Numbered from the stretch's first letter, positions 15,217 to 25,111 are shown. The stretch is DNA of 27,247 bases from Bacteroidota bacterium (GCA_003455275.1 DMRR01000115.1:1-27247); one strand, 5' to 3'. The notes: generated by a model from the sequence alone, not told the origin. Program-made: numbers and translations.

Positions 15217-17748
15217 ATGGCTGAAGAAATTGTTGGTGGCGAAAGAATAATTCCAATCAATATTGAAGATGAAATGAAAACCGCTTACATCGATTATTCG
15301 ATGTCGGTAATTGTTAGCCGCGCTATTCCTGATGTGCGCGATGGATTAAAACCTGTGCAACGCCGCGTGCTTTTCGGTATGTATGAGTTGGGAGTGATGA
15401 GCAACCGCCCCTATAAAAAGAGTGCGAGAATAGTGGGAGAGGTACTTGGTAAATATCATCCGCATGGCGACTCATCAGTGTATGAAGCAATGGTGCGCAT
15501 GGCACAAGACTGGAGCCTGCGCTATCCACTCGTAGATGGGCAAGGAAACTTCGGAAGCATGGATGGGGATAGCCCTGCAGCAATGCGATACACCGAGGCT
15601 CGCCTCAGAAAGATTGCGGAAGAAATGTTGGCTGATATTGAGAAGGACACCGTTGACTTTCAGCTCAACTTCGATGACACACTGAAAGAACCAACAGTAA
15701 TGCCTTCTCGCATTCCAAATTTGTTGGTGAACGGGGCTAGTGGAATTGCTGTGGGAATGGCAACTAATATTCTTCCACACAATTTAAGCGAAGTGATTGA
15801 TGGAATTACTTCATACATTGATAACAGGCAAATTACAGTTGAAGAATTAATGGAAGTGGTGAAAGCTCCTGACTTTCCTACAGGCGGAATCATTTACGGA
15901 ACTGCCGGCGTGCGCGAAGGTTTCAAAACCGGACGCGGAAGAGTAGTGGTTCGTGCGAAAACAAATTTTGAAACACTAAAAAATGGGAAGGAGCGAATCA
16001 TCATTACTGAATTTCCTTACCAGGTAAACAAAGCACTTGTTCATGCTAAGATTTATGAACTAATAGGAGAGAAGCAGATTGAAGGAATCAGTGAAGTGCG
16101 CGATGAGAGCGACAGAGACGGAGTGCGAATGGTGGTAGAACTGAAGAAGGATGCAATTCCAAATGTGGTGCTCAATCAGTTATTTCAGTTCACGCAACTT
16201 CAAACTTCATTCGGTATAAACAACATTGCGCTCGATCATGGTCGCCCGCGCCTTCTGAATCTGTTGGATATGATTCGCAGCTTTGTGGAATTCCGTCATG
16301 AAGTTGTGGTGCGCAGAACACAATTTGATTTAGCAGAAGCAGAAAAGCGCGCTCACATACTCGAAGGTTTACTTATTGCACTTGATCATCTCGATGCAGT
16401 GATTGCACTCATTCGTGCTTCTCAAACTCCGGACATAGCGCGCGAAGGTTTGATGAATCAGTTTGCGCTTAGTGAAATTCAGGCGAAAGCAATTCTTGAA
16501 ATGAGATTACAGCGCTTAACAGGATTAGAGAGAGATAAGATTAAAGAAGAGTATGCTGAAATCATGAAACAGATTGCCTACTTCAAAGAAATTCTTTCTG
16601 ATGAAGTGCTTCGCTACAAAATCATCAAGGATGAAATGCTCGAAATCAAAAACAAGTATGGAGACGAGCGTAGAACAGAAGTAGTAGCCAACGAAGATGA
16701 AATTGAAATCGAAGATCTAATTGAAGTAGAAGATATGGTGATTACCATTTCTCACCTTGGATATATCAAGCGCACCTCTCTTAGCGAATATCGTGTACAA
16801 GGCCGGGGCGGAAAAGGATCTCTCGGTGGTTCAGCCCGCGATGAAGATTTCATTGAGAAAATATTTGTAGCTTCCACACATGATTACCTTTTAATATTTA
16901 CCGATAAAGGAAAATGTTTTTGGAAAAAAGTTTACACAATTCCGGAAGGGAATAAAACTTCTAAAGGACGCGCGGTTCAAAATTTAATTTCACTTGAACC
17001 TGATGATAAGGTACGCGCCATTATTGATATTCATAATCTTGAAGACGAAGCCTATCTTAATTCACACTTCCTCATCTTCTGCACTGAGCAGGGAACCATT
17101 AAGAAAACAACGCTCGAAGAATTCAGTCGTCCGCGTCAGAACGGAATCATTGCAATCACTATTGAAGAAGGAGACCAACTTTTAGATGTGAAGCAAACCA
17201 ATGGCAACTGCGAAATCATTCTTGCTGTTCGCAGTGGAAGGGCAAATCGTTTCCCTGAAAACAAAGTGCGTGCTGTAGGCAGAACTGCTATAGGTGTGAA
17301 GGGAATTGAATGTGACGAAAAAGATAAGGTTGTTGGCATCATTACAATTGATAAGGAAGATAAGGAATCTACAATTTTGGTGGTGAGTGAAAAAGGTTAT
17401 GGAAAACGAAGTGATCTAGATGAATATCGAATAACTAATAGAGGAGGAAAAGGAGTGAAGACGCTGAATGTAACGGAGAAAACAGGCCAGTTAATTGCCA
17501 TAAAAGACATCACGGAAAAAGATGAACTGATGATAATTAATCGGAGCGGAGTTACTATCAGAATGAGCATGGATGAAGTAAAAGTGCAGGGCAGAGCTAC
17601 CCAAGGTGTGCGACTCATTCGTCTTGAAGAAGATGATGTAATTGGATCAGTTGCTAAAATTGACAGTGACATGATCGAACCTGATGATTCATCATCCGGC
17701 ACTGAAACTCCTCCTGTAACTCCTGATGAAAATCAATCAATTCAGTAA
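15217..17748 (+). CDS. gyrA: DNA gyrase subunit A
   Basis: The 843-residue protein is full-length GyrA, the breakage-reunion subunit that introduces negative supercoils together with GyrB. The winged-helix region includes [15 protein letters not shown], and the catalytic tyrosine is Y125 in [10 protein letters not shown]. The quinolone-resistance region reads [14 protein letters not shown]86 and E90 correspond to E. coli S83 and D87 and look wild type for this phylum. A GyrA box QGRGGKG at 528-534 opens the C-terminal DNA-wrapping beta-pinwheel, whose degenerate blade motifs follow ([20 protein letters not shown]). This box distinguishes it from ParC. The acidic tail after residue 820 is common in gyrases. 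The start [20 protein letters not shown] fits the family. A TPR protein gene follows 50 bases downstream. Confidence 0.97.
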   Translation: MAEEIVGGERIIPINIEDEMKTAYIDYSMSVIVSRAIPDVRDGLKPVQRRVLFGMYELGVMSNRPYKKSARIVGEVLGKYHPHGDSSVYEAMVRMAQDWSLRYPLVDGQGNFGSMDGDSPAAMRYTEARLRKIAEEMLADIEKDTVDFQLNFDDTLKEPTVMPSRIPNLLVNGASGIAVGMATNILPHNLSEVIDGITSYIDNRQITVEELMEVVKAPDFPTGGIIYGTAGVREGFKTGRGRVVVRAKTNFETLKNGKERIIITEFPYQVNKALVHAKIYELIGEKQIEGISEVRDESDRDGVRMVVELKKDAIPNVVLNQLFQFTQLQTSFGINNIALDHGRPRLLNLLDMIRSFVEFRHEVVVRRTQFDLAEAEKRAHILEGLLIALDHLDAVIALIRASQTPDIAREGLMNQFALSEIQAKAILEMRLQRLTGLERDKIKEEYAEIMKQIAYFKEILSDEVLRYKIIKDEMLEIKNKYGDERRTEVVANEDEIEIEDLIEVEDMVITISHLGYIKRTSLSEYRVQGRGGKGSLGGSARDEDFIEKIFVASTHDYLLIFTDKGKCFWKKVYTIPEGNKTSKGRAVQNLISLEPDDKVRAIIDIHNLEDEAYLNSHFLIFCTEQGTIKKTTLEEFSRPRQNGIIAITIEEGDQLLDVKQTNGNCEIILAVRSGRANRFPENKVRAVGRTAIGVKGIECDEKDKVVGIITIDKEDKESTILVVSEKGYGKRSDLDEYRITNRGGKGVKTLNVTEKTGQLIAIKDITEKDELMIINRSGVTIRMSMDEVKVQGRATQGVRLIRLEEDDVIGSVAKIDSDMIEPDDSSSGTETPPVTPDENQSIQ

Positions 17749-17798
17749 TAAATTCTGGAAAGATAATTGAAATTACCAAACCCAAAACACTTAAAAAA

Positions 17799-18968
17799 AT
17801 GTTAAATAAAATTTTGATACTTCTTGCAGTAGTATGTTGTTTCAACACAGCTTTTGCACAAAAGAAAAACCTGACAGATGCATACTTTGCACTGGATCAT
17901 GGAGAGTTGGACAAGGCAAAAGAATATATTGAAGCAGCATCAGTTGAACCCACAACCATGAACATGCCTAAAACCTGGGCTTATCGTGCAAACATTTATT
18001 TCGCAATCTTCAGAGACACAGCTCGTACACCTGCACACCAGGAAGGAGATTTGAATGAATCATTTAAAAGTTTGAAAAGATTAACTGAACTTGATCCTAA
18101 AGGAACTTTTGGACTTGATGTTTTTAATACCATTATTCCTATGTATGATATTTACAACCTTTCAGGAAGCAAGAACTATGATGACCACGATTACCAGTCA
18201 GCATACGATAATTTTGGAAAAGTCCTTGAACTTTCGAAAATGGTAAATCAACTTTTTAATCAAACTAATGTTGACACCTTTACGACTCTTTACTATGCTC
18301 ATGCTGCGTTTAAACTTGGCAAAAAAGAAGAAGCCTATAAGCTGTATGATGTTTTGCGAAATGAGCGCAAGTATGATGACCCGCTGATTTATCAGGATTT
18401 TGCCGATGAAGCAGCTCAATCAAAAGACACTTTGAAGGCCATATCTATTCTTGATGATGGTTTGGGGAAATTTCCTAAGAGTGAAAGCATGATGTATCAG
18501 CAATTGAATTACTATATATTTTCTCATCATCCAGGAGATGCCATTGGTAAACTGAAGAAAGCAATTGATATGGACCCAACTAGAGCTGATCTTTACAGGG
18601 CTCTCGGCGATGCTTACAAGAATACAGATGATACAGCTAATGCACGCAAAACATACGAGCAGGCATTAAAACTTGACCCAAAGAATTTTGACATATACAA
18701 AAGCCTGGCAGAAGTTTATTATAACAATGCTGTAAAAACAATTGATGAAATGAATTCACTGCCTGATGGAGATAAGAGAATTGATATTCTCAAAGCCTCA
18801 AGTGACGCCTTACTTTATAAAGCATTACCGTACCTTGAAAAAGCAAAAGAGCTTGACTCAACTGACATGGAAGTGCTTAATGCATTAAAAGAAATTTATG
18901 CTCGCACCAATCAAATGGAAAAAGTAAAAGAAATTAATGCTGACATTCAAAAGCAAAAGGGCAATTAA
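17799..18968 (+). CDS. Exported tetratricopeptide repeat protein
   Basis: The 389-residue protein has a signal peptide (MLNKILILLAVVCCFNTAFA, cleavage before QKKN). The rest is helical with TPR units. Clear copies include AYFALDHGELDKAKEYIEAA (28-47), the pair around 262-310 with RADLYRALGDAYKNTDDTANA and FDIYKSLAEVYYNNA, and a final one near 350-385. No enzyme motif is seen. Such proteins act as scaffolds in the periplasm or at the outer membrane. The gene begins 50 bases after gyrA, with no terminator or convincing promoter between them, so read-through from gyrA is plausible. The partner is unknown. A hairpin terminator follows at 19003-19028. Confidence 0.87.
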   Translation: MLNKILILLAVVCCFNTAFAQKKNLTDAYFALDHGELDKAKEYIEAASVEPTTMNMPKTWAYRANIYFAIFRDTARTPAHQEGDLNESFKSLKRLTELDPKGTFGLDVFNTIIPMYDIYNLSGSKNYDDHDYQSAYDNFGKVLELSKMVNQLFNQTNVDTFTTLYYAHAAFKLGKKEEAYKLYDVLRNERKYDDPLIYQDFADEAAQSKDTLKAISILDDGLGKFPKSESMMYQQLNYYIFSHHPGDAIGKLKKAIDMDPTRADLYRALGDAYKNTDDTANARKTYEQALKLDPKNFDIYKSLAEVYYNNAVKTIDEMNSLPDGDKRIDILKASSDALLYKALPYLEKAKELDSTDMEVLNALKEIYARTNQMEKVKEINADIQKQKGN

Positions 18969-19002
18969 GAAATTATTTATATCTTCTTGAAAAGTAAATA
19001 GG

Positions 19003-19031
19003 GAAGCCCGCGACATTATGCGGGCTTCATT
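19003..19031 (+). terminator. Probable terminator after the TPR gene
   Basis: A 9-bp GC-rich stem GAAGCCCGC (19003-19011) pairs with GCGGGCTTC (19020-19028) across an 8-base loop. The T tract after it is short (ATTTG), so termination efficiency is uncertain. Confidence 0.7.
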
Positions 19032-19255
19032 TGAAATATTTTATTTAACATAATATTAATTATGAGACATATTATTTAGTATTTACCAATAAAAGGTTTA
19101 AAGTAATTGGCTATATAATACTTTGGTTAGAGTTTGGAGTTTATGATGTAGTCAAATAGGTCAATTTGTTCATCATTGATACATGCTTTTCAAATTAATT
19201 GAACTTTAAAACCAATGCAATTAAAACGAAAATCAAGAAAAATATTTTTCATCCA

Positions 19256-19286
19256 AAAATAAAATTCACAACATGAATTTTATTTT
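19256..19286. repeat. Perfect 13-bp inverted repeat in the convergent gap
   Basis: AAAATAAAATTCA (19256-19268) and TGAATTTTATTTT (19274-19286) are exact complements around the spacer CAACA. The stem is almost entirely A-T. It sits beyond the terminator of the minus-strand SprB gene and 228 bases beyond the plus-strand terminator. Confidence 0.65.
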
Positions 19287-19321
19287 GAATCCTAAGTAAA
19301 GAAATGAGATTTCAGAAAATA

Positions 19322-19357
19322 AAAAAGGGAAGACAAAAATTAATGTCCTCCCCTTTT
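19322..19357 (-). terminator. Rho-independent terminator after the large SprB-repeat gene
   Basis: Read on the minus strand, a stem of about 14 pairs with two G-T wobbles joins AAAAGGGGAGGACA (19357-19344) to TGTCTTCCCTTTTT (from 19335) around an 8-base loop and continues into a T tract. It starts 18 bases after the stop codon. Confidence 0.82.
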
Positions 19358-19374
19358 CAATTAAATGAAAATTA

Positions 19375-22300
19375 TTATTTCACCACGGTCATTTTTTTAA
19401 CATAGGAATTTGTACCATCGCTTACTTCGACAAAATAAATTCCGGCAGGAAGTGTTCTAACATCTATGCCGTAAAGATTGTTGCCATTCTTGAGAGATAG
19501 CTGCTGAGTGATATAAGTTTTACCAAGAATATCCATCACTTTCAAGGACCCGTTAGATGAACCATTTCCAGCATTCACCATAATGCTAACTTCATTATTT
19601 GACGGATTCGGATAAATACTGAAATCAAATTCGCTTTTGATCATATCATGAGTTGATATGTCCTGTTGAATTGTATTAAGAGTGGTATTGGTTTTCACAG
19701 GAGCATTGTAATCAAAGTAAATACTTGCGCTGTTTTTAATCTGTGTTCCGGGAGTCAAATTGGGGTTTTGTTTTATAGTGTAAATAATATATCCAATACT
19801 TCCTAGTGGATCATTCAAACTGTCAGGCAGATTAATATTTTCAAAACTGAACTTTATCACACCATTCTCCGTCATCTCGGCTTTGAAATTATGACTTGAA
19901 TAAACAGGATGCAGAGAAGTGTAATCTAAATCACTGTCAAGGGTATCAAGCAAGTAAATATTGAAAGCAGTATATGTTCCAGTGTTTTGAAAGTGTATAG
20001 TGTATTCAAGAATTGAATCGTTCACACTTATATAGCCAGGTACCCCAGTTCCTTTTGGCCGTACTTCTTTGAAATTAGGATCCCATGAACCTACCACACT
20101 TGCATAATAAGTATTTACATTATTCCAGGGTGAATAATCACTAAGCCAATTATTTATTAAACCGTTATAAGAGCAAGTATCATTAAACAAGAGTGAAGTT
20201 CCCAGAGGGATATTAGTTGGAACATTATAGTTAGCAATAGATAGGTTAGATTGTGCGGGCGCAAGAGTTAGACCTGTACTTGCGATACTGTACCAACTTG
20301 GAAATGATCCGGCATTCAATTGTGCAAAAGGTGAAAACGAAGAGAGATTCATTTGGCCATCGTGCTTGTACCCGGAAACTACATCTGTTTCGTTTATGGT
20401 TCCTTCGTTTTTAATAATTACATGCTGATAGTAAGTGTGTCCTGGAATTGGCGGAGTATAATGCAAGGTTGAAATATGAATATCATGAATTGGATTAATC
20501 ACATTCGCAAAATCATAAGTATTGCTGCAACCGCTTGCAGCAGATACTGAAACAGAAATGGAATTATTTTGACAGGCAGCAAGCGGATAGAAATATTGAA
20601 CATTTTCTGATAGCGTATAACTGCCGGTGGGTACCTGAAATGAATAATGTCCTGATGCATTAGTATAAGTGTAACCAAATCCTGAACAATGAATCATAAT
20701 GTTTTCAATTCCATTTTCACCTGCATCCATTGTACAATTTCCATTGGCATCGTCATATACCGTTCCTTCTATTGTGCAATAACAACTGTTATTCAATGGA
20801 TCATATCCACAGCTAGTCCATGAATTCTGAACACAACCAGCAGCGTCAGTTACATAAACATAATAGTTTCCAGTAATAAGTGAAGATGCAATGTTGGTCG
20901 TTTGCCCATTGCTCCAGGCATATGTATAAGGGGCAGTTCCTCCATAAGGAATTGCCACAATATTTCCATCTGCAGTATAAATGCAACTTGCAGGTGTAGA
21001 AGCAAAGCCAATACTGATAGGGCTGCTAGCCTGTACAACTGCATACTTTACTATTGAACAACCAAGATTATCAGTTACCGTGCATGTATATCCTCCTGCA
21101 GCCAGATTTGTAATCGAAGTGGTATTTCCACCATTGCTCCATGCAGTAGTGTAAGGGGCAGTTCCGGATGTAATAATTATTTGTGCAGAACCATTTGATA
21201 AGGTACAATAAGCATCAGCCGAATTTGTAAAACCTGATACAACACTGATTGGAGGAACAACCACAGTACCTGATCGAATACAACCAACATTATCTGTTAC
21301 AATGAATGAATATGTTCCAGGTTCAAGTCCGGTTGCTGTTGCACCTGTTTGCGCTGGAAATGTATTCCATTGATAAGTATAAGGTGCAGTTCCTCCGGTT
21401 GCAACTAGAGTAGCCGTTCCTGTAGCTGAAGTACACTGACTTGGAGTTGAAGAATATGTTACTGTAATGGGTGTTGAAGAACTTAAATAATAATATCCCT
21501 CACCAACGCACCCGTTTGCATCTATTACTGTTATAGAATAATTTCCAGCAGTAAGGTTCGAAATATTTTGAGTATTGATTCCATTACTCCAGTGATAGGA
21601 ATAAGGAGGTAATCCTCCGCTTCCGAATGAAATGGCGCTTCCATCATTTTGAAGGCATGTGGCGGGTGTCAGAGTTACATTGGTTCCAATTGTAATTGAT
21701 TGCTGAACATAAATTCCTTCTGTCTGATAGCATCCTTGTGCATCAGTTACAGTGACTTGATAATATCCAAGTGAGAGGCCTGTGATTGTTTGGCTGTTAG
21801 AACCATTACTCCAAATGAAACTGTAAGGTGCTATCCCCCCTCCCAATCCCGAAACTGTTGCTGTTCCATTTGTACAGTTTGCAGGTGTACTTGTTGTAGT
21901 GAATGTAACCGGTGATTGATTCCAGATATAGATTGAATCACCTACTGCATAAGTTCCAGAAACGCATCCTGCAGCATCAGTTATTAATACAGAATAATTA
22001 CCGGCAGGAAGGTTCACATTGGCACCGCTACCTACAACTGTTCCAGATGGTATTTCGCTCCATTGAATGTTATAAGGAGCAGTTCCGCCGGTAATCGTTA
22101 CTGCAGCGGTTCCTAAGGCAGGACAAATTGCCGGGCTTGTTGTAACAACATATGTAAATGGAGGTGCACCGGCAAAGTTGCCGTAAGCCTGACCTCCCGT
22201 ACCTAAGGCATTAAGGTAAACATAACCACCTGCATAATTGAAAAGTGTATCAAATGAATTAGTTACAGTGTGGGTGGTTTGAACTCCAGCTGTCCACCAA

Positions 22301-22470
22301 TAAAAAGTTATAGGTGGAGTAAGTCCGGTAGTTTGTGCAATCAGAATTCCATCATTATTACAAACAGGGTTTGCAAGAGTGAAAGTGATAGTACCGGATT
22401 GAGCACTAACCTTCCATGAGGATAAAACCAGAACTAAACAAAATGTAAAAAGTTTAAAAATGTTTTTCAT
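19375..22470 (-). CDS. Large SprB-repeat surface protein with DUF7619-like and T9SS sorting domains
   Basis: This 1031-residue exported protein has a signal peptide (residues 1-23, ending WKVSAQ). One diverged region (25-110) and about six SprB-type repeats (112-548) follow. At 565-660 lies an SdrD-B-like module (IEGTVYDDANGNCTMDAGENG, with an Asp/Asn calcium-binding style loop). Residues about 662-935 match the conserved Bacteroidota region I know as DUF7619, including SVVGSWDPNFKEVRPKG, LEYTIHFQNTGTYTAFNIYL and ASIYFDYNAPVKTNT. A type A sorting domain forms 945-1031 (FSIYPNPSNNEV, TLPAGIYFVEVSDG, ending KKMTVVK). It is a predicted T9SS-exported adhesin or sheath-like protein. Function in gliding or attachment is inferred from SprB. 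The gene is monocistronic, with a promoter near 22533-22565 and a strong terminator. Confidence 0.9.
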   Translation of the reverse strand: MKNIFKLFTFCLVLVLSSWKVSAQSGTITFTLANPVCNNDGILIAQTTGLTPPITFYWWTAGVQTTHTVTNSFDTLFNYAGGYVYLNALGTGGQAYGNFAGAPPFTYVVTTSPAICPALGTAAVTITGGTAPYNIQWSEIPSGTVVGSGANVNLPAGNYSVLITDAAGCVSGTYAVGDSIYIWNQSPVTFTTTSTPANCTNGTATVSGLGGGIAPYSFIWSNGSNSQTITGLSLGYYQVTVTDAQGCYQTEGIYVQQSITIGTNVTLTPATCLQNDGSAISFGSGGLPPYSYHWSNGINTQNISNLTAGNYSITVIDANGCVGEGYYYLSSSTPITVTYSSTPSQCTSATGTATLVATGGTAPYTYQWNTFPAQTGATATGLEPGTYSFIVTDNVGCIRSGTVVVPPISVVSGFTNSADAYCTLSNGSAQIIITSGTAPYTTAWSNGGNTTSITNLAAGGYTCTVTDNLGCSIVKYAVVQASSPISIGFASTPASCIYTADGNIVAIPYGGTAPYTYAWSNGQTTNIASSLITGNYYVYVTDAAGCVQNSWTSCGYDPLNNSCYCTIEGTVYDDANGNCTMDAGENGIENIMIHCSGFGYTYTNASGHYSFQVPTGSYTLSENVQYFYPLAACQNNSISVSVSAASGCSNTYDFANVINPIHDIHISTLHYTPPIPGHTYYQHVIIKNEGTINETDVVSGYKHDGQMNLSSFSPFAQLNAGSFPSWYSIASTGLTLAPAQSNLSIANYNVPTNIPLGTSLLFNDTCSYNGLINNWLSDYSPWNNVNTYYASVVGSWDPNFKEVRPKGTGVPGYISVNDSILEYTIHFQNTGTYTAFNIYLLDTLDSDLDYTSLHPVYSSHNFKAEMTENGVIKFSFENINLPDSLNDPLGSIGYIIYTIKQNPNLTPGTQIKNSASIYFDYNAPVKTNTTLNTIQQDISTHDMIKSEFDFSIYPNPSNNEVSIMVNAGNGSSNGSLKVMDILGKTYITQQLSLKNGNNLYGIDVRTLPAGIYFVEVSDGTNSYVKKMTVVK
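20827..22137 (-). repeat. Array of SprB-type repeats with paired cysteines
   Basis: Six units occur between residues 112 and 548, spaced about 70-80 residues. Each has a Cys near the start (for example STPANCTNGTATV), a GGTAPYTYxW core, a loop SNGxxTxxIxxL, and an end TDAxGC. The second Cys of each unit is strictly retained in VTDxxGC, so one disulfide per repeat is plausible. The units differ in sequence, so this is an old duplication. Confidence 0.82.
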
Positions 22471-22532
22471 ATGTTTTAATTTTCTTAGTAAACGAAAAGA
22501 TTAATTTAAAAGGTTGGGTGTATTGAAAGCTT

Positions 22533-22565
22533 CAAACTTAATGGCTCACCATTTTGAGATTCAAA
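22533..22565 (-). promoter_or_regulatory. Putative Bacteroidota-type promoter of the large SprB-repeat gene
   Basis: On the minus strand TTTG (22565-22562), a 21-base spacer and TAAGTTTG (22540-22533) resemble the phylum consensus, with a slightly long spacer. Transcription would begin near 22525, about 55 bases before ATG 22470. Confidence 0.5.
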
Positions 22566-22568
22566 ATG
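22550..22568. promoter_or_regulatory. Palindrome overlapping the putative SprB-gene promoter
   Basis: CATTTTGA (22550-22557) and TCAAAATG (22561-22568) are perfect inverted copies separated by GAT. The right arm contains the putative TTTG element of the minus-strand promoter, so a bound dimeric regulator could block or assist transcription. No regulator gene is adjacent. Confidence 0.45.
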
Positions 22569-22691
22569 AAAAAATAATTGCTTACACATTCAGAAAATTT
22601 TAGCTTCAAATCTGATTAACAAAAAATTTATTCCATATGATTCAAATCACATTTCTATTTTTAGCAGAAATTAAAAACTAAGATTTTTATT

Positions 22692-22937
22692 ATGAGATCT
22701 ATCATGAAATTTTATTGGTTTAAACGGAGTGGACTGTTCTTCTACCCTATTTCCATTTTTGGTTGGCTCATTACACTTCTGACTATTGCACTTTCGATTT
22801 ACATCTTTATTCAGATAGATGCTGAATCTCATTCTGTAAGCGACACACTGATTAATTTCGCTTATAACATGTTATTTGTTTTATGCGGATATTCAATCAT
22901 TGCCTATCTCGCGTCGAAAAGTTCAAAGGACAAATGA
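22692..22937 (+). CDS. Small two-helix membrane protein of unknown function
   Basis: I do not recognise this 81-residue protein. A basic, aromatic N-terminus (KFYWFKRSG) precedes helix one (about 15-40, FYPISIFGWLITLLTIALSI). A polar acidic loop (IDAESHSVSD) leads to helix two (about 50-72, ending ISYSIIAYLA-like residues YSIIAYLASK), and a short lysine-rich tail follows (SSKDK). By the positive-inside rule both ends face the cytoplasm. ATG at 22692 is used here; a second ATG at 22704 is possible. It lies 43 bases before comEC on the same strand and may be co-transcribed with it. Its coding nature is supported by the sharply alternating hydrophobic and polar pattern. Confidence 0.72.
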   Translation: MRSIMKFYWFKRSGLFFYPISIFGWLITLLTIALSIYIFIQIDAESHSVSDTLINFAYNMLFVLCGYSIIAYLASKSSKDK

Positions 22938-22980
22938 TTAAGTTCTAGTTATCATTTCTTTTCATATAGCAAAGCACCTG

Positions 22981-25110
22981 ATGTCTATATCTAAGGAGCG
23001 GATCTTTATCAAGTTACTCTTTCCATTTGCTGCTGGAATACTTTGCGGCTATATAACAGGAATTCAGATTTCAAGCTGGATATTAATTGCTCTGATTCCG
23101 TTATTGCCTGCCCTTCACTTTTTAATTAATAGAAAGATTCTAACCGCTTACACTCAAGGTTGGCTATTTGGAGTAGCAGCGTTCACTTTATTTTTTTTCT
23201 CGGGCTGGTTTTCATTTTCCACTACTTATGATCTAAATGACGAAAATCATTTTATTAATTTCGGGAAAGATGAATTCGCTATTGTACGATTAACAGAGCC
23301 ACCTGTGTTCAAGGAAAAATTCGCACGGTGTATTGTTGAAGTTTCTCAAACCGGATCACAAAAATTTATTCGCTCTGTATCTGGAAATGCAGTAGTCTAT
23401 TTTTCACTAAATGATACTTCCAGAAATTTTCATTATGGAGATGAAATATTGATTGCAAACAATCCATCACCGTTAGACTCAGTTTCAAATCCATATCAAT
23501 ATGATTACCGCGGGTATCTTGATAAAAAGAATATTCACTTTACTTTTTTTGAAAAGCAAAATCAATTTGTCCCTTTAAACATCAATCAAGGATTTTCTCT
23601 TCTGCGTTTTGCATATCAAATGCGCGACTGGTGTGTCGGAATAATTAAAAAATATGTTGGCGAAACAAAAGAGTCAGCAGTAATCGCTGCGCTGGTAGTC
23701 GGTTATCGTGATGAAGTAAGTCCGGAAATTGTTCAGTCATTTTCATCGGCTGGTGTTGTTCACATTCTCGCGGTTTCAGGAATGCATGTGGGTATTTTAT
23801 ACTGGCTTCTTGATAAAATTCTTGTTTTCCTCCGAATGAATAAGAAGAAATCACTGCGATTGATCAAAGTGTTTATTTTAATGGGATTCATTTGGTTCTT
23901 CGCGATGATTACAGGTTTAAGCGGATCGGTAGTTCGGGCATCGGCAATGCTTACTCTGTTAATCATTGGAAAAAATTACGGGAGGCATACTGATATAATT
24001 AACCTGTTGTGTGCTTCTGCCTTTTGCATTCTTGCATTTGATGTGTTTTCATTTCTTGATGCCGGATTTCAGCTTTCATTCTTTGCACTGGTTGGTATAG
24101 CACTCTTTGAAAGAAATATTTATTGGACCTTTAAACTCAGAAATAAATTTTTGCATTTATGCTGGTCAATGTGCAGCGTAAGCATAGCAGCACAGTTAGG
24201 AGTTCTTCCCCTTACCTTGTTTTATTTCAATCAATTTCCACTCATGTTTCTTGTGGCTAACATTATAGGTGTTCCACTCTCAACCGGAATATTGTTTGGA
24301 GGTGTCGGCTTATTCGCAATTTCTGGTGTTGCCAATTTTTACTCACCGATTTCAAATATTGCCTGGTGGTATGGCAAAGCGCTTGGCTTTGCAACCTGGT
24401 TGCTCGATCAGTTTATCAATTGGGTACAGCATCTTCCATATGCTTCTCTCAATATGGGGCACTTCAATATTGCTTGTTTCATTCTCGCTTTTTTCGGATT
24501 GTATTTTCTATATGAATTTCTTGAGTGGAAGATTCAAAGGAAATTAATTTATGCATTATCAGTAGCACTTATCATTTCTTTCATATATAACTATTCTAAT
24601 ATTAAAGAAATGAATAGGCGCGAAATAATGTTTCTTCATTTCGGAAAAGGAAACTTATATGTTTTCCGCGAACGGAATAACAGCCTGATGTTAGGCGATT
24701 CGTCCTTGCTTTCTGATGGATATTTTTTACAATACACCAATAGTTATTTGAAAAAGACTTGCGTGAATCATCTTCAGATCCTGCCGCTTGAAAAAATCAA
24801 TGACACTAGTTCTGTAAACTGGAATCATTTTCATTCGCGGGGAAAATTTATCTCTTTCGATGGACTGCATGGTGCCGTGCTTGATCAAAGTGATATCAGT
24901 TCTGACAAAAAACTAAAACTTGATTTTGTAATTGCAGATGCTGCAAGCAATAAACCTGATTTGATAAAAGAAAATTATTCTCCAAAAGTTTGGGTTGCAG
25001 ATGCTGATGTTAAAAGTTTAGCATTGGAGGAAGTAAAGGGCATTTGTGCATCATTAAGTTTGCAATTTCATTTTCTGCCGGTCGACGGCGCATACATCAA
25101 ACAATTCTGA
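22981..25110 (+). CDS. comEC: ComEC/Rec2-family DNA uptake channel protein
   Basis: The 709-residue protein is a ComEC/Rec2 homologue, the inner-membrane channel that takes up single-stranded DNA during natural transformation. Two or three helices (1-80) precede a DUF4131-like soluble segment (about 85-195). The competence core follows, carrying the signature HILAVSGMHVG (261-271) preceded by VIAALVVGYRDEVSPEIVQSF, and later helices with FLDAGFQLSFFALVGIALF and QLGVLPLTLFYFNQFPL. The C-terminal part after about residue 545 (MNRREIMFLHFGKGN onward) lines up with the usual metallo-beta-lactamase-like domain position but shows no HxHxDH motif, so any nuclease site is degenerate. This short form is common in Bacteroidota as far as I recall. 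The stop is 1 base before the next gene start. Confidence 0.92.
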   Translation: MSISKERIFIKLLFPFAAGILCGYITGIQISSWILIALIPLLPALHFLINRKILTAYTQGWLFGVAAFTLFFFSGWFSFSTTYDLNDENHFINFGKDEFAIVRLTEPPVFKEKFARCIVEVSQTGSQKFIRSVSGNAVVYFSLNDTSRNFHYGDEILIANNPSPLDSVSNPYQYDYRGYLDKKNIHFTFFEKQNQFVPLNINQGFSLLRFAYQMRDWCVGIIKKYVGETKESAVIAALVVGYRDEVSPEIVQSFSSAGVVHILAVSGMHVGILYWLLDKILVFLRMNKKKSLRLIKVFILMGFIWFFAMITGLSGSVVRASAMLTLLIIGKNYGRHTDIINLLCASAFCILAFDVFSFLDAGFQLSFFALVGIALFERNIYWTFKLRNKFLHLCWSMCSVSIAAQLGVLPLTLFYFNQFPLMFLVANIIGVPLSTGILFGGVGLFAISGVANFYSPISNIAWWYGKALGFATWLLDQFINWVQHLPYASLNMGHFNIACFILAFFGLYFLYEFLEWKIQRKLIYALSVALIISFIYNYSNIKEMNRREIMFLHFGKGNLYVFRERNNSLMLGDSSLLSDGYFLQYTNSYLKKTCVNHLQILPLEKINDTSSVNWNHFHSRGKFISFDGLHGAVLDQSDISSDKKLKLDFVIADAASNKPDLIKENYSPKVWVADADVKSLALEEVKGICASLSLQFHFLPVDGAYIKQF

Positions 25111-25111
25111 C

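Larger units (their letters stand above)
18969..19374. other. Non-coding gap between convergent genes
   Basis: These 406 AT-rich bases lie between the TPR gene and the SprB-repeat gene. They contain one terminator for each gene and a long perfect inverted repeat at 19256-19286. No coding frame or RNA gene is recognised. Confidence 0.65.
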
